From the NCBI GenBank assembly GCA_002314795.1, contig DCHI01000016.1, positions 1 to 8,116 of the forward strand: DNA of 8,116 bases. Direction: 5' to 3'. The notes beneath the pieces are model-generated. The model was not told where the DNA came from. It ran no database searches and saw only the letters and a list, made by a program, of their open reading frames with translations. Each line of letters starts with the position of its first letter. The first letter of the stretch is position 1. This document shows, piece by piece, positions 1 through 7,237 of the stretch. A program made the position numbers and the translations under genes. The DNA is from Bacteroidales bacterium UBA1756. GTDB lineage: Bacteria; Bacteroidota; Bacteroidia; Bacteroidales; WCHB1-69.

Positions 1-49
1 AGAATAGGAGGGGACAAAGGGGTGGATGTATCAACATCATTCATCCTTG

Positions 50-74
50 AAAAGGATGCCACAATGTGACGTCC
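50..74 (-). terminator. Candidate intrinsic terminator of the T9SS surface-protein gene
   Basis: Read on the minus strand, a hairpin starts 7 bases after the stop codon at 82-84. The arms are 65-74 and 54-63 around a single central base at 64, with 9 of 10 pairs formed (one G-T wobble, one C-A mismatch). Four Ts follow (53-50) before the run is broken by C. The run is short, so this is a moderate terminator. A second, mutually exclusive perfect 7-bp hairpin (CATCCTT/AAGGATG, 42-58) overlaps the left arm. Confidence 0.45.
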
Positions 75-81
75 CTACTCA

Positions 82-1812
82 CTATCGTTTTACTATTTTC
101 TGAATTCCAACAATCTGGTTATTGTCACGAAGTTCAACAAAATAAATTCCACTATTGAAATCATTGAAATCCACTTCAATGTTATTTCCGGAAACACTTT
201 CTGATTTTACAACTTGTCCCGCCATATTGTAGATAATGACAGCCGTGGCCGTAGCATTGCCCTGAAGAACAATGTTTACCTTTTCATCGGTCGGGTTGGG
301 ATACATCACAAAGTTTCCACGGGCATTGTCACGAATGCTTTCGGTGCAACGCATTTGAACCGTATAGACCTTCGTAAGTTCGTTGCAAGTAACAGTAGCC
401 GTAGCGACCAAAGAGTCCGCAGTTGCTTGAACGATAGCAACGTTGGCACACTCGGCAACCGGTGTAGCACTGATTGTCGGGATCTGAGTGAGCGATGCAA
501 AATTGACAACATATTCCGTAACATTGGCATCGAAACCCTCGATGAGCGCGCCGTTTACCATAAGAGAAGCAAGGTCGGCGGAAGGTGTAACCAACGTAAC
601 ATTTACCGTGTAGGTTTTCATACTGTCGCCCATATAGCAAACGACAGTGCCAACATAATCGTTGGCTGCGGAAGGTTGGGTGATGTCCGTACCAGCGAGT
701 TCGGAACGAGGAGTAGCCGTGACGACCGCTTGCGTGCCACAAACGGAAACATTGTATTCCAAGACAGTCGGGTCAAAATTAGGAACCGTAACGCCATTGA
801 CCTGCAAGTCAGCGAGGGCCACGTCCATCACAGAACCGAAGGTGTAATTGATGGTGTAAGTGGTCGTGCTCGGGCCTTGGGTGACCACGATGGTGGCAGT
901 AGGATTCTCGGTTGTGGGCTGGGTGATTTCAACCGTGGCATTGGCAGAAACTGCCGTGGCCGTTACCGTTGGAAGTTCCGCACCGTAAGCCAATTGGACG
1001 TTGTAGGTGTGGGTGGCCGCATTGAAATTCGGGACCGTGATGCCATTGCTTTTCAAATCACTCAAAGTGGAAAGGTAAATCATTTCAACATCGTCAATCC
1101 ACAAATTGTCATCGTTAGAACCTTCGCCGGCATTCTTGTTCGTAGTGAACGTAATCAACATATAATGAGGCGTCTGAGCCGTATAGTTGTAATTCACCGG
1201 AACGCTATAACGACGCCAAGCCCCGTTGGTTTGAAGGTATTCACAAGTTGAAATTCCCACAACGTGAGAAGCTTGTGATTCCAAAACAGGGTCTTGCATA
1301 TCGAAATCGTCGTGGATGACACAGTTCATACGAGCATATTGGGTGGCACTGGGGCAGCTGAACTTGCTCCAGAAAACGATGGAGTCGGGTTTGCCATTGA
1401 AAGGTTGGTTCAAACCGTTTGTAGCACGTTTCGTCACATTATAGTTCACCGTGCCGTCAGACGGGTTGGTTCCTCCAATATTAATCTGTCCCGTCGTGAT
1501 GTTTCCATTAGCACACGTGGTGACAATAAGGAGACTCACTTGTGTAGCGAAAATCTTGCAGCTATACGAACCGGTGCTGCCAGGACGGACGTCGCTACTT
1601 TGCTCGTGACGTGTCTGCTGTGCCGTGCCACAACCGATGGACAAACCGCAGTACGATGAGGGAAAACCATTCCAAGAAGTCGGTTCATTGGCACTACCGC
1701 CGTCCCAATTTTCAAAACCGCCATTCGGCAATTGATAAACCTGAGCGTTGGAAATAAAAGGGAAAATCAGCGCGAATGCCAATAGAATAATTGATAACTT
1801 TTTCATTTTCAT
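82..1812 (-). CDS. Secreted T9SS cargo protein: PCMD-like domain plus three cadherin-like beta-sandwich repeats
   Basis: A 576-residue exported protein, probably attached to the cell surface or released by the type IX secretion system. Residues 1-23 are a signal peptide (MKMKK, hydrophobic core, cleavage after SNA). Residues ~27-246 resemble the PCMD putative carbohydrate-binding family, shown by the LPNGGFENW start, NQPFNGKPDSIVFW near 135-148, and DDNLWIDDVEMIY at 234-246. Three cadherin-like beta-sandwich repeats follow at ~248-325, 331-407 and 412-488; each opens with L-x-x-L-x-x-NG and a YNV/YVV strand and closes with a T/V-YT strand. Residues ~502-576 are a type A sorting domain: MYPNPT, then IYNMAGQVV, GIYFVEL and a basic KIVKR end. 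Repeats 2 and 3 carry cysteines (358, 392, 455, 476); repeat 1 has none. Start M1 or M3 are both possible; no Shine-Dalgarno is visible. Secretion route is well supported; the ligand is unknown and sugar binding is only inferred from PCMD similarity. Confidence 0.88.
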   Translation of the reverse strand: MKMKKLSIILLAFALIFPFISNAQVYQLPNGGFENWDGGSANEPTSWNGFPSSYCGLSIGCGTAQQTRHEQSSDVRPGSTGSYSCKIFATQVSLLIVTTCANGNITTGQINIGGTNPSDGTVNYNVTKRATNGLNQPFNGKPDSIVFWSKFSCPSATQYARMNCVIHDDFDMQDPVLESQASHVVGISTCEYLQTNGAWRRYSVPVNYNYTAQTPHYMLITFTTNKNAGEGSNDDNLWIDDVEMIYLSTLSDLKSNGITVPNFNAATHTYNVQLAYGAELPTVTATAVSANATVEITQPTTENPTATIVVTQGPSTTTYTINYTFGSVMDVALADLQVNGVTVPNFDPTVLEYNVSVCGTQAVVTATPRSELAGTDITQPSAANDYVGTVVCYMGDSMKTYTVNVTLVTPSADLASLMVNGALIEGFDANVTEYVVNFASLTQIPTISATPVAECANVAIVQATADSLVATATVTCNELTKVYTVQMRCTESIRDNARGNFVMYPNPTDEKVNIVLQGNATATAVIIYNMAGQVVKSESVSGNNIEVDFNDFNSGIYFVELRDNNQIVGIQKIVKR

Positions 1813-1849
1813 TGATTTACGTTTGTATTTCTTCTAAAAAAATCAGCGG

Positions 1850-1857
1850 CAAAAATA
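1850..1857 (-). promoter_or_regulatory. Candidate Bacteroidota -7 promoter element for the T9SS surface-protein gene
   Basis: The minus strand reads TATTTTTG here, an exact match to the TAnnTTTG -7 element of Bacteroidota primary-sigma promoters. It lies 37 bases before the ATG, giving a leader of roughly 30 bases. I see no good TTTG -33 partner upstream. The surrounding DNA is very AT-rich, so chance matches are possible. Confidence 0.45.
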
Positions 1858-1905
1858 CATTTTTTTCCTCCATAGTATTATGATTATTTTTAATATAGAT
1901 AATTT

Positions 1906-1918
1906 ATTGAAATTCAAT
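1906..1918. promoter_or_regulatory. Short perfect dyad between the divergent promoters, possible operator
   Basis: ATTGAA-A-TTCAAT is a perfect 6+1+6 inverted repeat. It sits about midway in the 1813-2008 spacer, roughly 50-60 bases from each candidate -7 element. The position would suit a regulator of both genes, but in such AT-rich DNA a 6-bp dyad can arise by chance. Confidence 0.2.
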
Positions 1919-1976
1919 TATTTACAACATTAACTTTCTTTAATAAATTGATTAATTTTTAAAGATAATGAATTAT

Positions 1977-1984
1977 TATTTTTG
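1977..1984 (+). promoter_or_regulatory. Candidate Bacteroidota -7 promoter element for the FISUMP gene
   Basis: TATTTTTG matches TAnnTTTG exactly and is identical to the element serving the divergent gene. It ends 24 bases before the ATG at 2009, so transcription would start near 1991 with a leader of about 18 bases. The expected TTTG at -33 is not present; the DNA there is TAATTTTT-like. Confidence 0.5.
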
Positions 1985-2008
1985 CAATCATTTTAGAACC
2001 AAACAATT

Positions 2009-2614
2009 ATGAAAAAACTTTCTCTTTTTGTGGGAATTATTTCCCTGTTTTTTGTTGCATCCGCCCAAGGGCCCTGTCCGGATGCCGCAACGATGAAAGA
2101 CTATGAAGGGACCGAATACAAAACAGTGCAGATTGGCAAGCAATGCTGGATGCGCGAAAATATCCGTGCCACACACGGAAAGTACATCGACCGCTTCGTC
2201 CAAGGATATGCCAACAGCACCGCACCCGCATTCTACTATCCCGATGGGGACGAAAAGAATGCAGAAACATACGGCCTTCTTTATAATTATCACGCGGCAC
2301 AAGCCGTTTGCCCTTCCGACTGGCACCTTCCCAACTACGATGAATATGAAACGATGATGAATTTCTGCCAGCAGTATTACGAATCGTACAAAGGAGACCC
2401 CAAATCAGCTCCCACTTTTTTTAAGGAGCAACTCGCCGGCTATTACCATTTCAATGTCTATCACGACTTTGGCAAACAGATTTATTTATGGAGCGCCGAC
2501 TATCATAAGACGGATGTTTACGATAATTGGTACGAATCTGCTCCCATTGACAGTTCCGACGACAGCAACCACAGCAAAGGGCTTTCAGTACGCTGCGTTA
2601 AAAATGTGGAATAA
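2009..2614 (+). CDS. Secreted FISUMP-domain protein
   Basis: A 201-residue exported protein with a single FISUMP (Fibrobacter succinogenes major paralogous) domain. Residues 1-19 form a signal peptide (MKK, hydrophobic stretch, cleavage after ASA). The domain fills almost all the rest, with the family hallmarks in order: EYKTVQIGKQCWMRENI at 36-52, a YGLLYNYHAA block at 88-97, VCPSDWHLP at 100-108, YLWSAD at 159-164 and GLSVRCVKN at 191-199. C101 and C196 lie in these conserved blocks. No lipobox is visible, and there is no room for a T9SS sorting domain, so it is probably periplasmic or released by another route. FISUMP proteins are common in Fibrobacterota and Bacteroidota and their biochemical role is not established. 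The start has no Shine-Dalgarno, which is usual for the phylum. It is divergent from the T9SS cargo gene and ends base-to-base against the helicase gene. Confidence 0.88.
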   Translation: MKKLSLFVGIISLFFVASAQGPCPDAATMKDYEGTEYKTVQIGKQCWMRENIRATHGKYIDRFVQGYANSTAPAFYYPDGDEKNAETYGLLYNYHAAQAVCPSDWHLPNYDEYETMMNFCQQYYESYKGDPKSAPTFFKEQLAGYYHFNVYHDFGKQIYLWSADYHKTDVYDNWYESAPIDSSDDSNHSKGLSVRCVKNVE

Positions 2615-5600
2615 CTACAAATACAAAAGCACTCCTTTTACATTGGGGAAGTTCATCTGTGTCAACAAGTTGACGTACTCGTCCAACTGTTTCTGATACT
2701 TTTCTTCCGCTGTTGCGTTCGGCTCACCCGTTTTGAAATCAATCACTACCGTTTCATTCGGGAACAGCACCACGCGGTCGGGACGTTTTTTATCACCCGC
2801 TTCCGATAACAGAGAGACTTCCCGCCAAACCGACAGTCCGTCAGCAAAGTACGGAAGAACATCGGCCCGAGAAACTAACGTCCGGAGCGCGGCACGGATT
2901 TCTTCCGCGTACGTTTCGTCATCACCGAACGACCACGAATCCACCTCCGACAAAGTTTGCGGAAAATGGTCGGTCGTTTCAAAAAAATGATGGATGGCGA
3001 TTCCAATCTCCTGCTTTTCCGTTTCGTGCGACGGAACCACCAAACGGTCAAGCGAAAAGTCAGAAACGGGAAGTAAAGACGGGACCGTTTCCTCTTTTGA
3101 GAGTTCCTCCGAAGCAGACGTTACCGCCTTGTTTTTCAAACTGTGATGATTTTTGTTTCCAAACCAGTTCCATTTTCCATCTTCTTGAAAATCAGCCGAA
3201 TGGTCTTGAATAAAATCGCTCAGCATCCAACTGTAGCGAAAGACTGTCTCGGCGGATTTGTCATCTGATTTCTCCGGACGAACAGCATCGGCAATGATGT
3301 ACAACGCCTCCTCCGGACGAGTCTGTCCCACATAAATGACATTCATTTCATCCAACATCGTGAGGGCTTTCTCCTCTGCAAAATAATTAGTAGAAAAGCT
3401 CTTGTCCAGTGCATCACTTTTCTGGAGCGAAATTACCGGAAGTCCAAATTCCTCTTCATTCATTTTCAGCCACACGTTAGGCCGTGTCAGCCGAGTTCGC
3501 TTGTTACGCAGCGGCATTATGACCACCGGAAATTCCTTCCCCTTTGATTTGTGGATGGTCATAATTTTCACAGCATCAATATCGTCCGGAGAAGTGACGG
3601 CCTTTTGACATCCTTTTTTATCCCACCATTCCAAAAAAGGAGAAAGCTCACTGCCGAACTCCTTTTCATAATCGGAAATCAAATCCAGAAAACCAACCAC
3701 GTAACTGTTGGCATCGGTCAGTTTCAACTGTTTGATTAAGAAGTGAGTAAGTGTTGTCAAAGAGTGCCGTTGCAGCAGCGAACGTTGGATTTCTACACCA
3801 AAATTTTCTTTTAAGAAACTGGTAAACATCCATTCGCTTTTTTCAACGGCGCTTCTCTCCTTTTCTATGTTTTCAGACAGCGCCTGCTCTTTTTCCGCTG
3901 TCGTCATAGAATCAGTAATTTTGCTGAAAGACGGCTTAAATCCCGAAATCTGATGGATAAAGGGGGCAATATTTCCTTTCTTGTTTCTTTCCAGCAACCA
4001 GTGCGCCACCATAAACTTGGTCAATGAATCATTGGGATGTTCGATGTAGCGAATTAGACCGACCAAAAGATTGACCTCATCGGAAGCCCCTAAGACCAAC
4101 GAATCGCCGGAAATGACGGGGATTCCGTTGGCGGCCAACGATTTCCCGACGTCGGTTCCCATCGATGTCGTGCGGGTCAGTACCGCTATATCACGGAAAC
4201 GGAAACCGCGGGCGCGGGCGTCAGCAATGGCGTCCATCACCGACTGGAGAAAGTAGTCGCCTACATTTGCTTTCGGGGTTTCTTCCGAACTTTCCTCAGA
4301 CACATCGGTACGATTTTCTTCTTTGGATTTTTCCTCAAAAAAACGAATGGCGACAAAGCCATCATCTTCTTTGAAAAATTCTTGTTTTACTGTTTTATAA
4401 AAATCGTCATAAAACGCATAATCACGCAAAACGTTCGGGAAAGCCGACATTTTTTTCTCCGAATCAAAAAAGAGGTTGTTGAAAGAGACTATTTTCTGAC
4501 AAGTGCGATGGTTGGCATCCAACAACTTTTCCTCACATTGGGTACGGCTGCTGAAATGGTTGTAGCGGGCGGTTCCGGATTTTGTCAGATCGGCAAAAAG
4601 CTGCGGATTGCCGTTTCTGAAACGGTAGATGGCCTGCTTTACATCACCGAAAAGGATGGCTTTTCCACTGGGTTGCGCCTGCGAAACCGCCTCGTCCAAC
4701 AGCGGAAGCATATTATCCCACTGCGTATCGGACGTGTCCTGAAACTCATCGATGAAGTAGTTGCTGAATCGGCTGCCCACCTTACTATATATGTAAGGAA
4801 CAGGATTGTCTTTGATTTCCTTTTGAATCAATCGTCCCGTCTCCGACAGAAAGAATTTGTTGTCCTGTTCCCGCAATTCCGACATAATATTTCTCAAGTC
4901 AAAAACAAGTTGAAATCTTTTTAAATTTCTGAGAATCAATACGCAAGGCAAGATTTTTTGAGAATGTAGATTTTCAATTTGGGACTTGAGCGCAATGATG
5001 GTTTCGCGGTCATTTTCAGAGAGGTCTGCTTTTCTACTTTTAGTAAAGGAAGCGCCCTCGATGGCTTTGTCGATGGCGGAATAACTTTTCAATTCGCCCT
5101 CTTTCGCTTTTACGAACCAAGTCCAAATGCCGTACTTCGGAAAATCATCTTCGGGGATGCCAGAATCGGCAAGGATTTGCAAACCGTTCGCCACTAATAC
5201 ATCATATTGATTTTGAGCCGTTTTCAAATTGGACGAGAGCTGTTTGGCTACTTTCTCAAAATCCACATTTTTCAATAATTCCAGATTTTCATCGGCGAGT
5301 TCGTCACCATAGACCCGTTTTAAAAGATGGATGAGGGCAAAGTCCACGCGCCACTTTCCAGTTTCTTCCAACTGCTGATCTATCAATGAGATAACACGTT
5401 TTGCCAAATCGTATGACTCCGGATTATCCTTTGAAATGCGCTGGAACATCAAATCCACGGTTTGCTGGAAATAGTCATCCAACGAAATTTCGACATTGAA
5501 ATCGGTGCTTAATCCCAAATCAAAGGCGAAGGAGCGGACGATGTGCTGGAAAAAGCTGTCGATGGTGCTAATGGCGAAGTGTGGATAGTCGGCCAAAATC

Positions 5601-5935
5601 TTTTCCAAGAGTTCGACGGCGCGTTTTTGAATGGTGTCGGCGTCCAGCTGCGAAAGCTCCTGCGTGGTTTTATGAATAAAACGGGAGCGTCCAAGTTCCT
5701 TTTTAACGGAGTCGGGTTGTTCGTCAAAAAAATTCCAGACGGAGGCATCCGTAAAAGCGAAGTCGTTGAGTGTATTCAAAATACGGGTTTTCATTTCTGC
5801 GGTTGCGTTATTGGTGAAGGTAACCGCGAGGACGTTACGATAGCAATCCGTATTTTTTAAACAAATGGAAAGATATTCAGCGACGAGGTTGGTGGTTTTT
5901 CCGGAACCGGCGGAGGCGTTATAGGTTTTGAACAT
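2615..5935 (-). CDS. UvrD/RecB-type helicase with C-terminal PD-(D/E)XK nuclease (AddA/RecB-like)
   Basis: A 1106-residue cytoplasmic superfamily 1A DNA helicase-nuclease, expected to unwind and resect double-strand-break ends before RecA loading. Helicase motifs occur in order: I ASAGSGKT 7-14; Ia LAVTFTNNATAEMK 36-49; II IDEFQDT 395-401; III LFGDVKQAIYRFR 428-440; IV LDANHRT 472-478; V IMTIHKSKGKEF 791-802; VI VIYVGQTRPEEALYI 866-880. The C-terminal nuclease has G978/H982, RPDRVV (D1053), VIDFKTG (D1066, K1068) and the QLDEY motif (Q1083, Y1087), so both activities look intact. Length fits Bacteroidota AddA-like proteins. Motif VI reads YVGQTRPEE where many relatives have YVAxTRAKE; the key arginine (873) is kept. 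The start is fixed by the Walker A motif lying only a few residues in, as in homologues. No AddB-type partner gene adjoins it. It appears monocistronic, separated from hpf by a terminator. Confidence 0.93.
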   Translation of the reverse strand: MFKTYNASAGSGKTTNLVAEYLSICLKNTDCYRNVLAVTFTNNATAEMKTRILNTLNDFAFTDASVWNFFDEQPDSVKKELGRSRFIHKTTQELSQLDADTIQKRAVELLEKILADYPHFAISTIDSFFQHIVRSFAFDLGLSTDFNVEISLDDYFQQTVDLMFQRISKDNPESYDLAKRVISLIDQQLEETGKWRVDFALIHLLKRVYGDELADENLELLKNVDFEKVAKQLSSNLKTAQNQYDVLVANGLQILADSGIPEDDFPKYGIWTWFVKAKEGELKSYSAIDKAIEGASFTKSRKADLSENDRETIIALKSQIENLHSQKILPCVLILRNLKRFQLVFDLRNIMSELREQDNKFFLSETGRLIQKEIKDNPVPYIYSKVGSRFSNYFIDEFQDTSDTQWDNMLPLLDEAVSQAQPSGKAILFGDVKQAIYRFRNGNPQLFADLTKSGTARYNHFSSRTQCEEKLLDANHRTCQKIVSFNNLFFDSEKKMSAFPNVLRDYAFYDDFYKTVKQEFFKEDDGFVAIRFFEEKSKEENRTDVSEESSEETPKANVGDYFLQSVMDAIADARARGFRFRDIAVLTRTTSMGTDVGKSLAANGIPVISGDSLVLGASDEVNLLVGLIRYIEHPNDSLTKFMVAHWLLERNKKGNIAPFIHQISGFKPSFSKITDSMTTAEKEQALSENIEKERSAVEKSEWMFTSFLKENFGVEIQRSLLQRHSLTTLTHFLIKQLKLTDANSYVVGFLDLISDYEKEFGSELSPFLEWWDKKGCQKAVTSPDDIDAVKIMTIHKSKGKEFPVVIMPLRNKRTRLTRPNVWLKMNEEEFGLPVISLQKSDALDKSFSTNYFAEEKALTMLDEMNVIYVGQTRPEEALYIIADAVRPEKSDDKSAETVFRYSWMLSDFIQDHSADFQEDGKWNWFGNKNHHSLKNKAVTSASEELSKEETVPSLLPVSDFSLDRLVVPSHETEKQEIGIAIHHFFETTDHFPQTLSEVDSWSFGDDETYAEEIRAALRTLVSRADVLPYFADGLSVWREVSLLSEAGDKKRPDRVVLFPNETVVIDFKTGEPNATAEEKYQKQLDEYVNLLTQMNFPNVKGVLLYL

Positions 5936-5967
5936 TTTTTTCTGGCGTTAAAAAGTTTTCTTTAGTA

Positions 5968-6001
5968 TAGAAAAGCTCTTCCGCATAAACGGAAGAGCTT
6001 T
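5968..6001 (-). terminator. Intrinsic terminator downstream of hpf
   Basis: A perfect 12-bp stem (arms 5990-6001 and 5972-5983) encloses a 6-base loop at 5984-5989; the core reads GCTCTTCCG paired with CGGAAGAGC. On the minus strand it begins 26 bases past the hpf stop and runs into TTTTCTAT. The U run is short but the stem is strong. It ends the nucleosidase-xerC-hpf unit before the helicase gene. In the plus direction no gene ends here. Confidence 0.7.
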
Positions 6002-6027
6002 AAATATTTATCGATAGGCGGCTGGGG

Positions 6028-6327
6028 TTAGATGCCGCGTTCTTTGTCTTTGACCTTGACGAGCTGTTTTTTGAGAGCTTCGATAGCGGTATCGGTAGCT
6101 TCCTCAAAAGTCTTGGCTGTTTTGGCAGCCATTGCGTCGTTACCGCGAATCTTAATGCGGATGTCTGCGGTTTTGTTTTCCGGTTTTTCAGTGTTTTCAA
6201 GTTTGAGCGTCACGTCTGCACCGATGATACCGTCGTGCAACTTTTCAAGTTTTTCAACTTTTTCAGTGATGAAGGCCTCGAGCTTTTGGTCGGCCTTGAA
6301 ATGCAGTGATGAGATGTTGATATTCAT
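6028..6327 (-). CDS. hpf: Short ribosome hibernation-promoting factor (HPF/RaiA family)
   Basis: A 99-residue HPF/YfiA-family protein that binds the 30S decoding region of idle ribosomes and blocks translation in slow growth. The order MNINISSLHF, KVEKLEKLHDGIIGADVTLK (23-42), a charged strand DIRIKIRG (55-62) and the C-terminal helix FEEATDTAIEALKKQL (74-89) followed by basic KVKDKERG matches the beta-alpha-beta-beta-beta-alpha fold. It is the short type: it ends at ~99 residues with no C-terminal dimerisation domain, so whether it makes 100S dimers by itself cannot be told from sequence. It is the last gene of a minus-strand unit, 14 bases after xerC, and is followed by a hairpin terminator. 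It is the only gene in the window with a strong Shine-Dalgarno. Confidence 0.9.
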   Translation of the reverse strand: MNINISSLHFKADQKLEAFITEKVEKLEKLHDGIIGADVTLKLENTEKPENKTADIRIKIRGNDAMAAKTAKTFEEATDTAIEALKKQLVKVKDKERGI

Positions 6328-6330
6328 AAA

Positions 6331-6339
6331 ACCTCCTTT
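6331..6339 (-). promoter_or_regulatory. Perfect Shine-Dalgarno of hpf
   Basis: The minus strand reads AAAGGAGGT in the 14-base gap between xerC and hpf, a full match to the 16S rRNA anti-Shine-Dalgarno. Four Ts separate AGGAGG from the ATG, slightly closer than the usual optimum. No other start in the window has a comparable purine motif. It also fixes the hpf start codon. Confidence 0.8.
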
Positions 6340-6341
6340 TT

Positions 6342-7235
6342 TTATGCCCTGGGATGGGCTTGGTTATAAATGTTTTTGAGTTTCTCTATTGAATTATGAG
6401 TATAGACCTGAGTGGCAGCGAGCGAGGCGTGTCCTAAGATTTCCTTGATGGCGTTGATGTCGGCGCCGTGGTTGAGCAGATGTGTTGCAAAAGTGTGTCG
6501 GAGTACGTGAGGACTTCTTTTATCAATCGTTGTTACCACGTCTAAATATTTTCTAACAATGCGGTAAACAGCTTTCGGGTATATTTTGTTTCGATTTTGA
6601 GCGACAAAGATATAATTATTTTTTGGAAAATCCGGATATTTTTCGTCGAAAAGTTGCAAATATTTCTCTATCACCTCTTTCTCTCTATTACTGAAAGGGA
6701 TAATGCGTTCCTTGTTCCGTTTTCCCAAAACTTTGACCGTGCCATCGTAAAGGTTAATGTCGTCACGGCGCAGGTTGATGAGCTCCGACAGACGCATTCC
6801 CGTCACGTAGAACAGTTCTATGATTAACCTGTCACGCCAGCCCTCGAAGCTGTCCTCGAACAAATCGGCGCTGAACAGGTTTTCCATATCGGTTTCCTCC
6901 ACGAATTGCGGCAACCGTTTGGCCACCTTGGGTGCGACGACGGCCTCCATCGGGTTCACTTTCACGTTCTTGATTTTGGTATGATAGCGAAAAAACGCAC
7001 GCAACGAACTCACCTTACGGCTTACCGTCCGCGCGGTCATTTCCGCATCCAACAGTTCCATCATCCACGCACGAACCATCACGGGCTCGGCATTCAGAAC
7101 GGGAACATCCGGGAAATTCAGAGTCATATACGACTCGAATTGTGCCAAGTCGCTTTCGTACGCCGCGACCGTATTCACCGACGAACGGCGTTCAAATTTC
7201 AAATAATCCAAAAACTGCGAAACCGATTTTTCCAT
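6342..7235 (-). CDS. xerC: Tyrosine recombinase, XerC/XerD type
   Basis: A 297-residue site-specific recombinase of the Xer family, which together with a partner resolves chromosome dimers at dif. The N-terminal SAM-like core-binding domain covers ~1-90 (QFLDYLKFERRSSVNTVAAY at 7-26). The C-terminal catalytic domain keeps the full set: R148 in TGMRLSEL, K172 in VLGKRNKERIIP, H243 and R246 in SPHVLRHTFATHLL, H269 in LGHASL and the nucleophile Y278 in QVYTH. It ends in NQAHPRA, like chromosomal Xer proteins, and the length is that of XerC/XerD rather than of a phage or transposon integrase. XerC versus XerD cannot be settled here: SPHVLRH is XerD-like, while linkage to hpf matches Bacteroidota genes named xerC. 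The ATG is 2 bases after the upstream TAG, so translation is probably coupled. No Shine-Dalgarno is seen. Confidence 0.88.
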   Translation of the reverse strand: MEKSVSQFLDYLKFERRSSVNTVAAYESDLAQFESYMTLNFPDVPVLNAEPVMVRAWMMELLDAEMTARTVSRKVSSLRAFFRYHTKIKNVKVNPMEAVVAPKVAKRLPQFVEETDMENLFSADLFEDSFEGWRDRLIIELFYVTGMRLSELINLRRDDINLYDGTVKVLGKRNKERIIPFSNREKEVIEKYLQLFDEKYPDFPKNNYIFVAQNRNKIYPKAVYRIVRKYLDVVTTIDKRSPHVLRHTFATHLLNHGADINAIKEILGHASLAATQVYTHNSIEKLKNIYNQAHPRA

Positions 7236-7237
7236 CG

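Noticed and set aside
42..58. Perfect 7-bp hairpin CATCCTT-GAA-AAGGATG
   Set aside because: It is not followed by a T run on either strand and overlaps the longer hairpin at 54-74, so I did not list it as a separate terminator.
1..69. Plus-strand open frame from the window edge to TGA (22 codons), and a minus-strand ATG frame running off the left edge
   Set aside because: Both are too short and have no recognisable protein pattern. The region is better explained by the palindrome.
214..1251. A 345-codon open frame on the plus strand opposite the T9SS surface-protein gene
   Set aside because: It is codon-aligned with the real gene on the other strand. Its translation is rich in Arg, Asn and His with no domain, signal or repeat pattern, while the minus-strand protein has clear domains throughout.
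1818..1825. TACGTTTG, another exact TAnnTTTG match on the plus strand
   Set aside because: It would start transcription about 180 bases before the FISUMP gene, has no TTTG at -33, and the closer match at 1977-1984 is better placed.
2661..2674. Inverted repeat GTCAAC-AA-GTTGAC near the convergent gene ends
   Set aside because: It lies within the helicase coding sequence, has a 2-base centre and no T run on either strand, so it is not a credible terminator.
5936..6027. Possible tRNA gene downstream of hpf, as in other Bacteroidota
   Set aside because: The 92 bases hold a simple hairpin terminator and AT-rich DNA, with no T-loop (GGTTCGA-type) or acceptor-stem pattern.
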